The notes below the pieces were generated by a model. That model did not search any database. It saw only the letters and a program-made list of their open reading frames with translations, and was not told where the DNA came from. From Leguminivora glycinivorella (lineage: Eukaryota > Arthropoda > Insecta > Lepidoptera > Tortricidae), in contig NC_062996.1 in assembly GCF_023078275.1 (NCBI RefSeq), positions 5,952,001 through 6,016,000 of the forward strand: a stretch of 64,000 nucleotides of DNA, written 5' to 3'. Shown here piece after piece: positions 10,431 to 22,640 of the stretch (position 1 is the stretch's first letter; every line of letters begins with the position of its first letter). The position numbers and the translations under genes are program-made.

Positions 10431-12243
10431 GTCAACCCAAAGAAGTAAAAAGTTTAAAGAATATAAAAACGCCCAAATCTGTTTTTCTTAAATCACGCAA
10501 ACCATCTGGGCACAGGAGCAAATTGCTTTCAGCCGCAAATTGAAGGCCGATTTACGTGAAGCATTTTCGACAATTTTGCATATAAATTACTCTTAATACT
10601 TTAACTAAACTAGCAAAAATCTATATTCTCACGTAGTAACAGCAACTAATAACTTTAAAGACTTGTTTTAAAAAGGTTGTAACACAACACTTTCCTCACA
10701 CATACTTTTAAACTCTATGATTCTGTATATAAAGTACAAAATTCAATAAAACTGTATCTAGGGTGTAAAGGTCAACACATGGGTCGGTATGAAGGAAATA
10801 TTTAATAAGTAAAGGTTGCAATGCATGAGCACACTTTGCGCCATGTTGGTATAATGCTTCATTTATCCGCAAGATGGCGATGTTTGACCAAAAGGTTCGG
10901 AAATTTAAATATTTTCTTGATAATCATGTTATATTTTGATCGAGGATGGAGACAGTAGGTATATTTCATGTGGAATCAAGCCATAATATTTATTTCCTGT
11001 GGTATTGCGGTGTTTATGTGGAAAAGAAAGACTTAAAACGTTTTCATTTTTCATTTATTACCTAAAGTGTTGTGTATAGTCGCTATTAGATATATCGGAG
11101 CAAATCGTAGTAGTCAAGGTGGTCAGAAATCCTCAAAAAAAAGCGCGAAATTTAAATTATGGGAAGATTAACTTCGCTACCTACACTTTTCAAAATGGCC
11201 GCCTTTTCCCGTGAGTTTATTATATCTAGATCTAGTAAGATGAATTAGTAATTATTCCTATTATTATCAGTATAAAAACGCACACATTTTTCAGTATCCT
11301 AATAAAATGGAAGAGGTAATGAAATCGGCGCCATTTTTATTACGTTTGACGGTGACATGAAACCGACGAATCGAATTTATCTCATCTTCAGTATATTATT
11401 TAATTATAATACGAATGCTTAAGAATTTGACTTTTTTCATCAAATTCAAGATCAAATGAAACGTACTGTATTCGTTCATAAGTACAGTCAGTACCAATGA
11501 TACGTAGAGGATTAAATCTCAATTGAAATTGTCGTTTATAGTTACAGCCTGACCAGTCAGTTTACAATCATAAATTACAAAAAATAACAATTCATTATAT
11601 TCACATTACATGTTCATAAATTAATTAACAAATAATATTGTTGAAATTATATTATAACACAAAATTAAAACATATAAATTAATGACATTACTATTGATAC
11701 AGATACAATAAAAATGGGGATTTGGACACTTCAATTCACCAGGTACTCATTCACCGAGTAGCAGGCCATATTTGTGCAGTAGGTTTTAAACTCACGAACA
11801 AAGGTACGATCTGTTGCAAGCATTTTAATTTTTTCAGGTATTTTATTATAGATAGCGCGAGCTACGGCTCAGCCACGACATTGGTCTAAGCGCGGGTTCA
11901 CTAATGTTTGACCAAACAATTTTAGCAAATGTTCATTTTACAAAAAACGTTTCATCAATATAGTAATTGGCAAATATGTTATTCCGCATATGTATCATTT
12001 TACAAAAACTTACTTGACAAATAATCATTTAGTAACTAATACATTAGTACAATGTGTTACCAGGTGTTACTTAATAAACTATCAATTGTATATTTTTCAT
12101 ATTACCTAATAGTATGTAAATTTGACAAATTGATACTTTTACCAAATGTCATGTAATAAATTGTTATAAAGGGGTTACAGTCTTTTCTTTTAGCCTAGGC
12201 TAAACTGATCGACCCACTTTTTTAGATCAGTTTGCTTTGTGAT
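10431..12243. other. Gene-free AT-rich stretch
   Basis: No ORF, exon-like segment or clear repeat border is seen apart from scattered short motifs. Confidence 0.4.
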
Positions 12244-12530
12244 AACTTAACCTAACCCACTTTTCTAGTATTACTTCGGTTTTGTGGGGGTCACAGTTCT
12301 AACCTAACCTAACCCACTTTTCTAGTATTACTTCGGTTTTGGGAGGGTCACAGTTCTAACCTAACCTAACCCTCTTTTCTAGTATTACTTCGGTTTTGTG
12401 AGGGTCAAAGTTCTAACCTAACCTAACCCACTTTTCTAGTATTACTTCGGTTTTGGGAGGGTCACAGTTCTAACCTAACCTAACCCACTCTTCTAGTATT
12501 ACTTCGGTTTTGTGAGATTTACAGTTCTAA
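12244..12530 (+). repeat. 57-bp minisatellite with telomere-like CCTAA blocks
   Basis: TCTAGTATTACTTCGGTTTT recurs at 12264, 12321, 12378, 12435 and 12492, an exact 57-bp spacing. Between the units lies AACCTAACCTAACCC, which is two to three steps of the complement of the insect telomere repeat TTAGG. Confidence 0.88.
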
Positions 12531-12608
12531 CCAAATCTACTTTGTAGTAGCTTTCCTTATTAGTCAACATATTTGTTAAATATGAACTTGTCAAAAATAT
12601 CGTTTATA

Positions 12609-12732
12609 AAGGGGCCCATTTCTCGAAGCTACAAGTTACAATTTACAAGCGTTTGTCAATGTCTATTATGGCAAGTTGGAAAGAGATTTCCGCATGTCAC
12701 TTGTAACTTTCAGTTTTGAAAAATGGGCCCCT
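12609..12732. mobile_element. Palindromic MITE
   Basis: AGGGGCCCATTTCTC at the left mirrors AAAAATGGGCCCCT at the right. The inner ACAAGTTAC mirrors GTAACTT. Confidence 0.65.
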
Positions 12733-12983
12733 GTTTCATTAAGTAAGCTCGGCCAGTTTTTATGCAGCAGCTTTCGCTGGCTGGTATACGATATAGGATG
12801 TAGGAAGGATTTCAAGGGCAAAAGTCAAAGATGGCGGCTCAAATATATGAGATGTAGGCCCTTCATCTGATATCGGATCGGATAATGTGAAAGCGCACTA
12901 AGAAACGATGCCATACCTTCAACTTGATAAAGTTACAAATAGTTAGGTACACGTATAACACTAAGTTCTCGCGCTTTGTACAC

Positions 12984-13436
12984 ATATTTAAAGTCACATA
13001 CAGGTCGAACGCGATTAATTAACATTATTTTTACCTTTTTCCCAACGTTTCGGCCAACTGGCCGTGGTCGCGGAAGACTGACGTCCCAGCAGTGTCACCG
13101 GAGATGTAAACAACACAGAACTACCCGATATTACATACATACATACATACAATCACGCCTGTATCCCATAAAGGGGTAGGCAGAACACATGAAACTACTG
13201 GCCACTCTTGGCAAATAAGGGGTTGAAAGAAAACGAAACTGTGACATTACAGTAACAGGTTGCCAGCCTCTCGCCACGCCACAATTTAACCCATATCCCA
13301 TAGTGTACGACACACGGGAAGAAAGGGGGTGTAAATTCTTAACCCGTCACCACACAGACTACCCGATATTAATTTATATAAATGTATAATTTAAATAAAT
13401 GTTAATCGCGTTCGACCTGTATGTGACTTTAAATAT
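12984..13436. mobile_element. Palindromic element interrupted by a retroposon
   Basis: Terminal arms of about 37 bases (AAGTCACATACAGGTCGAAC and its reverse complement) enclose CCCAACGTTTCGGCCAACTG. The element is split at 13134 by a younger insertion. Confidence 0.8.
13134..13357 (-). mobile_element. Retroposed repeat with 14-bp target duplication
   Basis: ACTACCCGATATTA occurs at 13120-13133 and again at 13358-13371, exactly flanking a 224-bp insert. The insert begins with (CATA)n, so its 3' tail faces left and it lies on the minus strand. The body, with AATCACGCCTGTATCCCATA, is one I recognise as a widespread lepidopteran repeat. Target duplication plus simple tail indicate retrotransposition. 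Confidence 0.85.
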
Positions 13437-13756
13437 ACGTACACGTAATCCAAAATAATACAACACGAGTACGAATAAGCTTTACGTCACAGGACTCACA
13501 AGCGTCATTACTCAGGCTTACTGTCCTTGTGTTGTACACGAAATATACGCAAATGTTACGCAAAATACATTGCGAACTTACGTAAAGTGATATTATGAAT
13601 TGTACTAACCCTTTATAAATTCTATCAAATAACAATTATTTTTTCAGCCCAGTTCTGAGTCTGCCAATAATCATTGAATTTCTTCTTCGTAATCTTTTCC
13701 TTTATTATATTGACGTGAAGCTGGCAAAAATGTCTTAAGACGATTGCCATAACATA

Positions 13757-13996
13757 AAAAAAAAAAAAAAAAAAAAACGACGGGTGTTATAAGTTTGACG
13801 TGTCTGTCTGTCTGTCTGTATGTCTGTTTGTTTGTCTGTGTGCGTGTCTGTCTGCGGATGGTAGCTCCCGAACGGATGAACCCATTTAGATTTAGTTTTT
13901 TTGTTTGAAAGCTGAATTAGTCGGGAGTGTTCTTAGCCATGTTTTATGAAAATCTGTCCACTATGTCGGGTGTTCTTTCAAAATTTTAATTTTGTG
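13757..13996 (+). repeat. Family B repeat, copy 2, after a poly(A) run
   Basis: Same order of motifs as 9930-10150 (CGACGGGTGTTATAAGTTTG, GTCT tract, AGCTCCCGAACGGATGA). An A run at about 13757-13778 replaces the usual start. Confidence 0.7.
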
Positions 13997-14237
13997 GTTA
14001 GGTTATTAACGTTTAAAACACATCCGTTATATTCATAAACGTTCACTAAAGTTATCAAGCTGATAAAGTTCGTTTGTCCCTTTCCGACGTATCGCTGTGA
14101 TCCGAGATCCGCTATAAGGGATCGGATAATGTGAAAACGCACTTAAATTAAAGGAAAAATTAAAAAGAAATGGAAAAACTAAAAAAAATAATGATTAATG
14201 AATGATGATTGAGTGTGAATATTGCTATACGCCACCG

Positions 14238-14475
14238 TAAAGCTAGGAACATACTACGCGGACGTCCGTCGTAAATCGACCGCGGACGGGAATCTGGACA
14301 ATGAAATTACACATAACCGTGCAAACTATCGGTCGACGGACGTGGACGTGGCCTTGAGCGCATGGACGTCCGATCGAAATCTGGCTCGCTGGATGTTTTG
14401 TTCCGTGAAACACTCCGATCGGTCGCGGTCGCGGTCGATTTACGACAGACGTCCGCGTAGTATGTTCCTAGCTTA
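14238..14475. mobile_element. Palindromic MITE
   Basis: AGCTAGGAACATACTACGCG at the left mirrors CGCGTAGTATGTTCCTAGCT at the right without mismatch. The arms continue with GTCGTAAATCGACCGCG against CGCGGTCGATTTACGAC. Flanking TA on both sides suggests a TA target. Confidence 0.85.
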
Positions 14476-14527
14476 AGGCGTTTAAGACTTGAGGGAATAG
14501 ATGGATAATTTCGCACACATCCAGCAG

Positions 14528-14601
14528 GCCTCCGTGGCGCAGTTGGAAGCGGGATGGCTCCGGCAAAACCAGAGGTCGCTGGTTCGAATCTTGCCGGAGG
14601 T
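14528..14601 (+). tRNA. tRNA-like sequence (probable pseudogene or SINE head)
   Basis: 74 bases with a full seven-pair acceptor stem (GCCTCCG with CGGAGGT, first pair G-U), TG at positions 8-9, a D arm GCGC...GCGG with the A box TGGCGCAGTTGG, and a T loop TTCGAAT within the B box GGTTCGAATC. The anticodon stem does not pair (only TGG with CCA across a long loop), so no anticodon can be read. A T-rich run follows, as at Pol III terminators. A decayed tRNA or a tRNA-derived SINE head fits best. Confidence 0.5.
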
Positions 14602-14698
14602 CTGGATTTTTCCATTTTTTCTTTAATTTAAAAGTATGATTAAAAATGTCGATAGGGTTAATAAACATCACAAAAATGTATGCATTTTTTATTCACAA

Positions 14699-14890
14699 AG
14701 GTGCCTTTCTACTTCTATCAGAGATGCGCTACGTGGATGTTTGATAAATTGATACCCACCAATCAGCTTAGTCGAAACTAGTCGAAACCCTTCTCACCAG
14801 TGCTAAGTATGCTTTATGAACATGATTGGTGGATACAGACAGGATAGCAAACATATCCACGTAGTGCACCTCTGGTGGAAAGGCACCCTT
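14699..14890. mobile_element. MITE with GGTGCCTTTC ends
   Basis: AAGGTGCCTTTC at the left is mirrored by GAAAGGCACCCTT at the right. The subterminal CTACGTGGATGTTTG mirrors AACATATCCACGTAG. Confidence 0.7.
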
Positions 14891-14923
14891 AAAAACTCGT
14901 GGTAGCTACACAGATGTACTATC

Positions 14924-15001
14924 AGCTGCAAAACTGCATGGCGAATTTATTAATGAATTCATTCATAATTTCTCCATGCGATTTTGCTGCTGATAGTAGT
15001 G
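14924..15001. mobile_element. Short palindromic MITE
   Basis: ACTATCAGCTGCAAAACTGC mirrors GCGATTTTGCTGCTGATAGT. It is a relative of 9606-9690. Confidence 0.65.
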
Positions 15002-15069
15002 ATAGTACAGAAAAGTCCTCCGATGAATCTGTCTGTATGTCCGCAATAAACTCAAGATCCTACTAAAAA

Positions 15070-15283
15070 TTAAAATTTTGAAAAAACCCCCGACCGCGAC
15101 ATAGTAGACCGATTTTCATGAAACATGGCTAAGAACACTCCCGACTAACTCAGCACTCAGACAAAAAAAACTAAATCTAAATTGGTTCATCCGTTCGGGA
15201 GCTACGATGCCACAGACAGACAGACAGTCAAACAGACACGTCAGACTTATAACACCCCGTCGTTTGCGTCGGGGGTTAAAAAG
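15070..15283 (-). repeat. Family B repeat, copy 3
   Basis: Reverse complement of the 9930-10150 repeat: AAAACCCCCGACCGCGACAT, then TTCGGGAGCTACGATGCCAC, the AGAC tract and CCCCGTCGTTTGCGTCGGGG. Confidence 0.75.
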
Positions 15284-15530
15284 AGTTGAAACTATCAAAC
15301 TTATTTTTTCCAAAAATCATTTGATTACGGAATGACCCTTATAAAGCTATCTAACCTTATTTATTCAGTCCGGAACACGTTAATAGGACTATAAACCCGT
15401 ATAAATACGGGTCCCGATTTACCTTCATATTTTGGGGTAAAGGGTGTCCAAATACCCTTTAATAATCTACGTTTACGTACCCAGATTATTGTGTAAACGA
15501 AAGTAAGGTTATTACGCTAGGTAATATAAG

Positions 15531-16165
15531 AAATATCTGGGCGACCGAGCTTCGCTCGTTTCTATTTTATTCAAAGACATATATAACTCCGTATAGACAG
15601 ATAGTCTAAGAAAAAAATGTACCTCAGTACCATACAGAAAAAGGAACGGTGGCCTAGATGGTGTTACACGTTTGGGGTACGCTCAGCTAGATGGCGCTAA
15701 TATTAATATTTGACATTTTAACACATGTCAAAACTGAGGTTCAAAAGTTTTAAGCCTGTGTCAAGAGATGGCAGTCTATGCACTGTGATTACACATTTTA
15801 CTTCGACAGTAACTCTCTATAATACTCGATCCTCTTTGATTTTTATTATATCACGTCATTAGATAAAAAAAACTATTATAAATACAAAAATAAAACTTTA
15901 TTTCTGGCCGGGATTCGAAACCCTGCGATGTGCTTGCGAACATTAAACCGACCTCTTACGGCTGAGTTACGCCCAGCCGATGCACAATCGGCGGAAATTA
16001 ACGACCATATTTTGAATGCATGAAAACTCGAAATCTAGATCGAATTTTCACCCCCGAAAACCCCCACATAACAAATTTCAGCCAAATCGTTAGAGCGGTT
16101 TCCGAGATCGTCGGTATATATATATATATATATACAAGAATTGCTCGTTTAAAGGTATAAGATAT
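15531..16165 (-). repeat. Composite repeat with a family A copy and a tRNA-like part
   Basis: On the minus strand the block runs from AACGAGCAATTCTTG through a TA microsatellite, ATCTCGGAAACCGCTCTAAC and GTGGGGGTTTTCGGGGGTGA to GCGAAGCTCGGTCGCCCAGA. I recognise this pattern from many lepidopteran genomes. Inside it are a family A copy (15572-15840, plus orientation) and a tRNA-like segment (about 15905-15985, minus) with the B box GGTTTCGAATCCCGG. Confidence 0.6.
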
Positions 16166-19100
16166 ACACAACAAAGAACTGGCTTTTTCAGTATATGTCA
16201 CCTATTGTTTTATTTCCACACTAGTTCGCAGTCTTATATTTCTTGTCAGTTCGAAACTTCAAAGGGACACGTACTGAAAAACGTCGTGCGATACATGTGC
16301 GAAAAAGAAATTATAGTGTACTCGTGTCGATTTAAAAAACTTTGGTCGTGTTTCGAATTTTATTTTTTCCGCAATTGTATCGTAATATTATGTGAGGTAT
16401 AAGTACTTAGATTAGAAACTACAAAACTTTAGTATTTAATTATTACCTACCTATGAAATTGCAACATACGATTTTGGGATCAATGTACCTAACGCTCTCA
16501 TTTTATTGCTATAAGATTTCAGTCACTTCTATTCTAGCAAAATATTTTCGTGGAATTAAAGACACCCTCGGTCTATTTTTCCTTATAACGAAAATACCAA
16601 AATGTCAGCAGTATCATGCGATAGTGCGATACTTCCCCCAAAATGAACTAGCAAATTCAGTTGACAATCGCCTGCGGAAAGTCGCACGCACGTAAGTAAG
16701 CCGGAAAATCAATATACGAATTTCATATTCAACAAGTTCTCAAGACATTGTTCTGCGCGACATCTATCGCACTTTCCCCGAACTAACGCGAGCTTAGATA
16801 AATGTTACGTTTTGTGTTTTGATGCGACGAGAGGGCGCTGGGGTGCAATAACTTTTATAGATTACTTTCCAGATAGAGACGTAAGTTTTTGATGTATTTA
16901 TTTATAAAATATAATTTATCTTGTTTCAGGTATTTCATCAATTTTGGTGTTTGTCCTAGTGAATTTGTATCAGTCGGTAAATATAAATAAGAACATTATA
17001 TTAGAAGAGCAGTTCCCGACAACTTTGTACATAGCCACGTCAGCAAATTTTAATTGATCCTATTTTGTTACCAACATTTAGTAATATAAGTCGACTTTCG
17101 TGAGATATATAGAAGATAATTGTTGTAATTAAGAAAATATAGATACTAGAGAACCTTAATGGCGTAATAAAACTTACTAAAATCTCAATTCATCAAAAAA
17201 ATCTTGGTAACAAAATAGGAATAATAAAAACAAATTTAACTTTTTCCTTAATTTTTGTACAAACTTTTCGAGAACTGCTGAGAAACTCGTCAAAACATTA
17301 TGGTATCATAATACTTAACAATAAATTACTGGCTTTTATGGACCTTGCAGAAAAGTCGTTTTTGTGAAAGACATTATAGGGATCGTAAATAACCCAAATA
17401 ACTTTATTTTTATGACGGAGAGAGAAACTACAGAAAGACGCGTAGATACGGCACATATTTAATGAAAAATCAATCGTTGAATGACATCGAACATGGAAAG
17501 AAACTCGACGGAATATTTTAACGAGTTTAAGCTTTATTGCATCTAATGACAAGCAAAATTTGACATGGCCGCTGGGTCATGATCATGATCGTTTCCGTAA
17601 TTTTAGCGACCTTTTATTAGTTTACTATCATTTTATGGCCCATTAATAATGCAAACCACAATGAAAACAAAATTATAATTCAATTTACACTGTATATTTA
17701 CGTGATGACTATTTAAGTATTAAGTAAGACAAAATTAGAAAGTTGCTTAATTGAAAAATCCATAGACAACAAAAACGCCATTTTGAACCGCGACAGAACT
17801 AGAACGTAATTTTTACGTAAACGGTTGCCAACCGCGATAAATCGTGCGGAAAGTTCAACGACACTTGTCTTATTTTTTATAATCCTAAGTGTTTGCGCAA
17901 ATTCTAGATGTCTTCTCGGCCATTAATCCGAATATCAAACGCAGGCAAAGCGACAGGGGTGAATATATGATTTATAAGGTTGGCCCGAGTCGTTGGCGGT
18001 CATAAAATGCAGGGTTGTGGCTGAATGGGGGTTTATGACAAAAACTCCATAGATAACGCCTCTTGTCTCTGATTTTGACGGGTGTGGCTGTTTGAGTAAT
18101 AGCTTTCGTCTAGGTAAGTGTATTGTTTGTTTTGTTTCCGTATTATATTGTACCATTCCAAAATTATTAAGCATTAAAGGCATTTTAGTGTTGTTTTAGT
18201 TATTTATTAACAGTTAAATTAATGACTTTTTTTATTGTATTTTTTTAACCCTGAATAAATGGATTAACTTGTATGTAAAAAAAAAAGTTAAATTAATTAA
18301 TAGATTACTTTTCAAAAATCATCACGCGATGTAAATAGCTTACTTTATTTATTTATTGAAGTTTAGACTTATAATTAGTAATAATGGTTTAACACATTGT
18401 TATACCAGAAACGAATCATGTTTAATTCATTAAATGCCGTCACGATCAAAGTGAACGATTAATTTAATAATAATTAATTGAGAAACAGTGAATTACTAGC
18501 ACGATTCAATTAAATTACCTACCTGGAATTTGTGGAAAGCGTTTTACATTACACATTAAAACGGTTCCGTAATTAAATAGCTTTGCATATATTAGGTACA
18601 TACATTGTTCGAATATTCACACATAGTTCGTAATAAGTAATTAATTATGATAAATGTTCACGCGTGTTCACGAAACCACGGGAAGTTTAAATGGACAAAA
18701 TCCTTATTACATTAGTCGAGCAATATTATCTATAATTTCTTCATGAAAGATTTTTCGGTATTCATTAAGGAAACTCCTCTAACACTGTATACTCGTCGAT
18801 TCAGTAATATCAAAATCAGAATTATTTTAGAGTACCCCAAATACTGGGTTAATTTTTTATAGAATAATCTCACATCCTTATAAACCTATTATCCTTCACA
18901 TTTATGCAACATAAAAAAAAATAGTTTTGGCCATCACAGTCATCGCAGATCGTAAAGCCTCAGCCTATAAAAAGTTTTACTCATAGTCTTACCTTTAATA
19001 GACAAAAAACCCTCTTAAATGACCTAGGATGATTTAGAGAACTTTCCAGACCATTGTCTTCATTACTTTCAATAGTTTGTCCCCGAGCCTTGTCAAACAT

Positions 19101-20610
19101 TTTTTGCATCCACTTCATTAAGAAAATCATTTGCTACCATTCCTTAACCACCACGCCTTTAGTCCTGCAGGTTTAAGTTTGAAAATGGAATGGAATTTTG
19201 TTCTGAAACCGCAAAACGCGGGTTGATCCTGATAGTGACAAGTCCTTTCGGGATGACGTGGCAATGTTCACTTACTTGACTTTTTAGGGACCCGTCCCCT
19301 ATTAGTGGACTCTGGGAATCCGAAAATACAACGTGAATTGCATTTGAGGTTTTATTAAAGAAAAATCCGTTTTATAATTAATATTTTAATGCAGGATTAA
19401 CTGCAGGATTGCAGGACAAAAACATAATATATTAATATTATTAATTAGAATTACATTTAGTCATTGACACAAATGTTTAAACAACTTTATTCAAAAGACC
19501 TCGGTACATGTAAAACTAACTTAAAAATACAAATTAATATAATACTACTCTATTAAAACTAACATTACTGTAAAACTAAATTCTATTCACAAAACTCGTT
19601 CCGGGCCCTCTCAGATGCAAAGGTGCCCATCACACTCGATGTGTTGCAATGCAATGTTTAAACTATGTCGCGATAGATGGTACTGTACCTATCAGATATT
19701 TAAAAAAAATCATAATTTCTACTCTATTATAGGGATCATAATTTTTTACCGCAACAATTGTTGAAAAAAAATCAACAACGGTACTTACAGTAAATAAATT
19801 ATTTTCTACATCTGTACAGAAAACGTTATAGTTCCTTAAAAAGCACCCGAGAGAATAAAGATACAAAACTAGGTCGGAGATGTCGGAAGCCACCGCAGGT
19901 CATGAAAGGACTGAATTTATTACGGTAGTGAAATATTACGTTTCAAAAAATTATGTGCAGATCCATGACCGTTTAATCAGACAAATTGGTATATTTATGC
20001 TAGAGAAATCTGTCAATAATTGATGAGAAAAAAATATGAATTTTGGTTTTGAAACTTTTAAGGGCGTCCCCTGCGCCAGTGACCTTCGATTTAAAACCAT
20101 TGATATTATGATAGTTTCTAAAGCCTACCTATATTAACAGCATGGTTTTCAAACAAAATAGTATCTCATAAGTACTTCACTGCTCATTGTTTCTGTGATA
20201 TTTTGCATCAAAGTTGAACAATTTTAGGGTCAAAATTTGGTTTTTTGGTCATAACTTATGTTATAATTAGTTTAAAGTTAACACTTCTTTTGAATTTTGA
20301 GAAAAGTCAAAGGTAAATCCAAACATGTCGATTTCATGTATGTAAGATCCTTCACTAAAATCAAATTTAGAAAAATAACAATCGCTGGAAAAAAGTGTTT
20401 TTTAGACCATGATTAAAAAAACATATAAAAAATAAGTAGGTATGATTTTTTTTACATATGGCTCTTTGAATAGAGATAAAAAATTAAAGAACCGATGGCC
20501 GTTAGTCTTACATTTCTATCTGTAGTGAAAATTTAGGAGTTTCAACTCAAAACGAGTCAAAAATCGATGTGGCGCGCCTTGTATGTATCTTTATTTTATT
20601 CATTTATTAT
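16166..20610. other. 4.4-kb gene-free AT-rich stretch
   Basis: Short open frames (for example 16453-16695 plus, 17298-17552 minus, 17935-18183 minus) have AT-driven composition and no recognisable motif. A donor-like AGAC/GTAAGT at about 16880 followed by an acceptor-like TTGTTTCAG at about 16929 has no open frame through it, so at most it could be untranslated exons. No repeat border is clear. Confidence 0.35.
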
Positions 20611-20612
20611 AA

Positions 20613-20800
20613 ATTGGCTTACTCTTGGTCACAGACTAGCCAAAGGTAAAGACGTGGCCTACGCTGGAGTGAGCTCGCCCAGAAGATGCCTGTTCACTCT
20701 TGATTTGAAGGTTGCCGGGTTAAATATGAGCTCGGAAATATAGCCGCCGGCAAGGAATTCCACTCCTTGGCAGTGCGCAAAAGAAAAGAAGAAGCAAAGC
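20613..20800 (+). mobile_element. Dispersed lepidopteran repeat fragment
   Basis: AGTGAGCTCGCCCAGAAGAT, AAGGAATTCCACTCCTTGGC and AGCAAAGCGCTTCGTGCG form a block I recall as abundant in lepidopteran genomes. It is probably a non-LTR-related repeat. No usable frame remains. Confidence 0.5.
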
Positions 20801-22198
20801 GCTTCGTGCGTATCTAACTAAAAGTATCTGAAGGATATCATTATCATAAAACATAATGGCTAAAAGTACGATAAGCCGTTAAATTAGTAAAGTTACTTTA
20901 TGATTATGACTTTTAAAGATGAATCAAATAAACAGAACCCACACCAAACTTGGTCGCGGCCTACAAATCTTGCTGACAAGACGCGGGTCGGATCGGATAA
21001 CATTATTTGCCAATAGATTGATGGAGCAAACTTTTTAAGACAGGGAGGCTGGCTGATTAGATAGCTGGCCGTTTTTGCTGATAGCGAACCATTGGGAATG
21101 ACCGGCAAGAGTAGTGCAAATTGTTTCCAACTTTTTTTTAATGGATAGCTTTTTTACTGTAATGGATAGCACTTCGGAATGCGATAAAGTCCCTGATTTG
21201 GCACAAATTACTGATTTTTATGATTTTATATTTTTGGGAAGTAATGATAAAGAGGGATGTTTCCTGGATTATAATATTTATAATTAGGTATTTCAAGAAA
21301 GAAAGAAATATAGATTTAATACTTTAATATCCTCCTTTTATATTTGTTACTTTTTCATCCTCCCTCATTTATTGAGTTAGTTAATCATTTTTTATATATA
21401 TTTCAATAGACATAGTCATTGTACTTATAATTTTATAGATAAACGTATAGTTTTAGGAAAAAAAATAAAAGCAACTAAATTTAAAAAAAAAAATACAACA
21501 CCTCTTAAACTAGAATTTGTTTTCTAACAAATATTAGTTTCATTACACTACAGTTCAAAAATTCAGTAATAACCTAGTCTTCTTTGACACAGTCTCAAAG
21601 TGCCAAAAACGCCTTTTTGAAGCAAGCTCAAGGGCCTTTACACTCGACTTTGTGCAAATGCTTTGTGCAACTGCCAAGTTTTCTGTACCGCCGGAAAAAT
21701 CTTAAAAAGTCCATACTACGTAGCTTTTTTATGCAAAAGCTAAGTAGTTTTTCATGCAGGCTTATATGCTCTTGTTGTATGCATGTGATAAAATTTGAAA
21801 TCAACGCTGTTATACAATTTGCATTTGTGTTGACACTGTGGCGGCATTCGTTAGTGTTGTGTTGAACTTTGACTAAACTCCGTTTACATATCTTATTATT
21901 ACAATTCCAATCCTGAAGTCTATAAAAGCGTTAAAAAAGTGTAAACTCCTACATTAATACTTGTTTAGTATTATGATTTATTATTCAAATCAATCTTGGA
22001 AGTCTGATCTAAGTCTGCCTTCCAAAACAATGAAATCTCTTTTTTTTATTTTTTACAAATTTTTTGTACTTTTAATATATGCATGACACTTTTTACTACC
22101 TTACAGTAGTAAACTATCGCAGCCTTTAGATTTATAAAATTGTCTGGTCATTTATCCTCTGATATATCAAAATCGATACTAATATCGATACCGACTTA

Positions 22199-22372
22199 TC
22201 AACTGCGTGCGTAGCCGAATGGCATTTCTCCGACGCCAAACGAAAACGAAACGCCGCGCCACTTATTCTGGCTTTGTCGCGCCAATACGCACGAGCGATA
22301 GAGATAGATATCTACTAGCGTTTCGTTTCGTGAGCGTTTCGTGAGCGTTTGTGCCATTCGGCTACGCACCCT
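22199..22372. mobile_element. Hairpin repeat, GTAGCCGAATGGCATTT family
   Basis: GTGCGTAGCCGAATGGCA at the left mirrors TGCCATTCGGCTACGCAC at the right. The inner part has GCGCCAATACGCACGAGCGA. Relatives lie at 22495-22640, 26186-26302 and about 6987-7130. Confidence 0.8.
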
Positions 22373-22494
22373 GATATGTTCGCATCCTCTGATTTGGCAT
22401 TTCTTCTGAATTTTGCACATATCATGTAGGTACATATAAAAATCGGTATCGTATCATCAAGTATCGTCACATCCCTATTCCCTAGCCTGGCCCC

Positions 22495-22640
22495 GTAGCC
22501 GAATGGCATTTCTGCGACGCGAAAATGAAACGCCGCGAAAGGTAGTCTGACTCTGTCGCGCCAATACGCAAGAGCGATAGAGATAGATAGCTACGAAAGA
22601 GATATTATCGTGAGTGTTTGTGCATTCGGTACACTGTAGG
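22495..22640. mobile_element. Hairpin repeat, GTAGCCGAATGGCATTT family, copy 2
   Basis: CCCGTAGCCGAATGGCATTT at the left, CGCGCCAATACGCAAGAGCG inside, and a truncated right end TGTGCATTCGG. Confidence 0.7.

Noticed and set aside
16850..16985. Donor-like GTAAGT and acceptor-like TTGTTTCAG flanking a short segment
   Set aside because: No frame is open into the donor, so no coding exon. A noncoding exon cannot be shown from sequence alone.
17935..18183. 82-codon minus-strand ORF with a plausible residue mix
   Set aside because: No splice sites in phase at either end and no recognisable motif. Not strong enough to call a gene.
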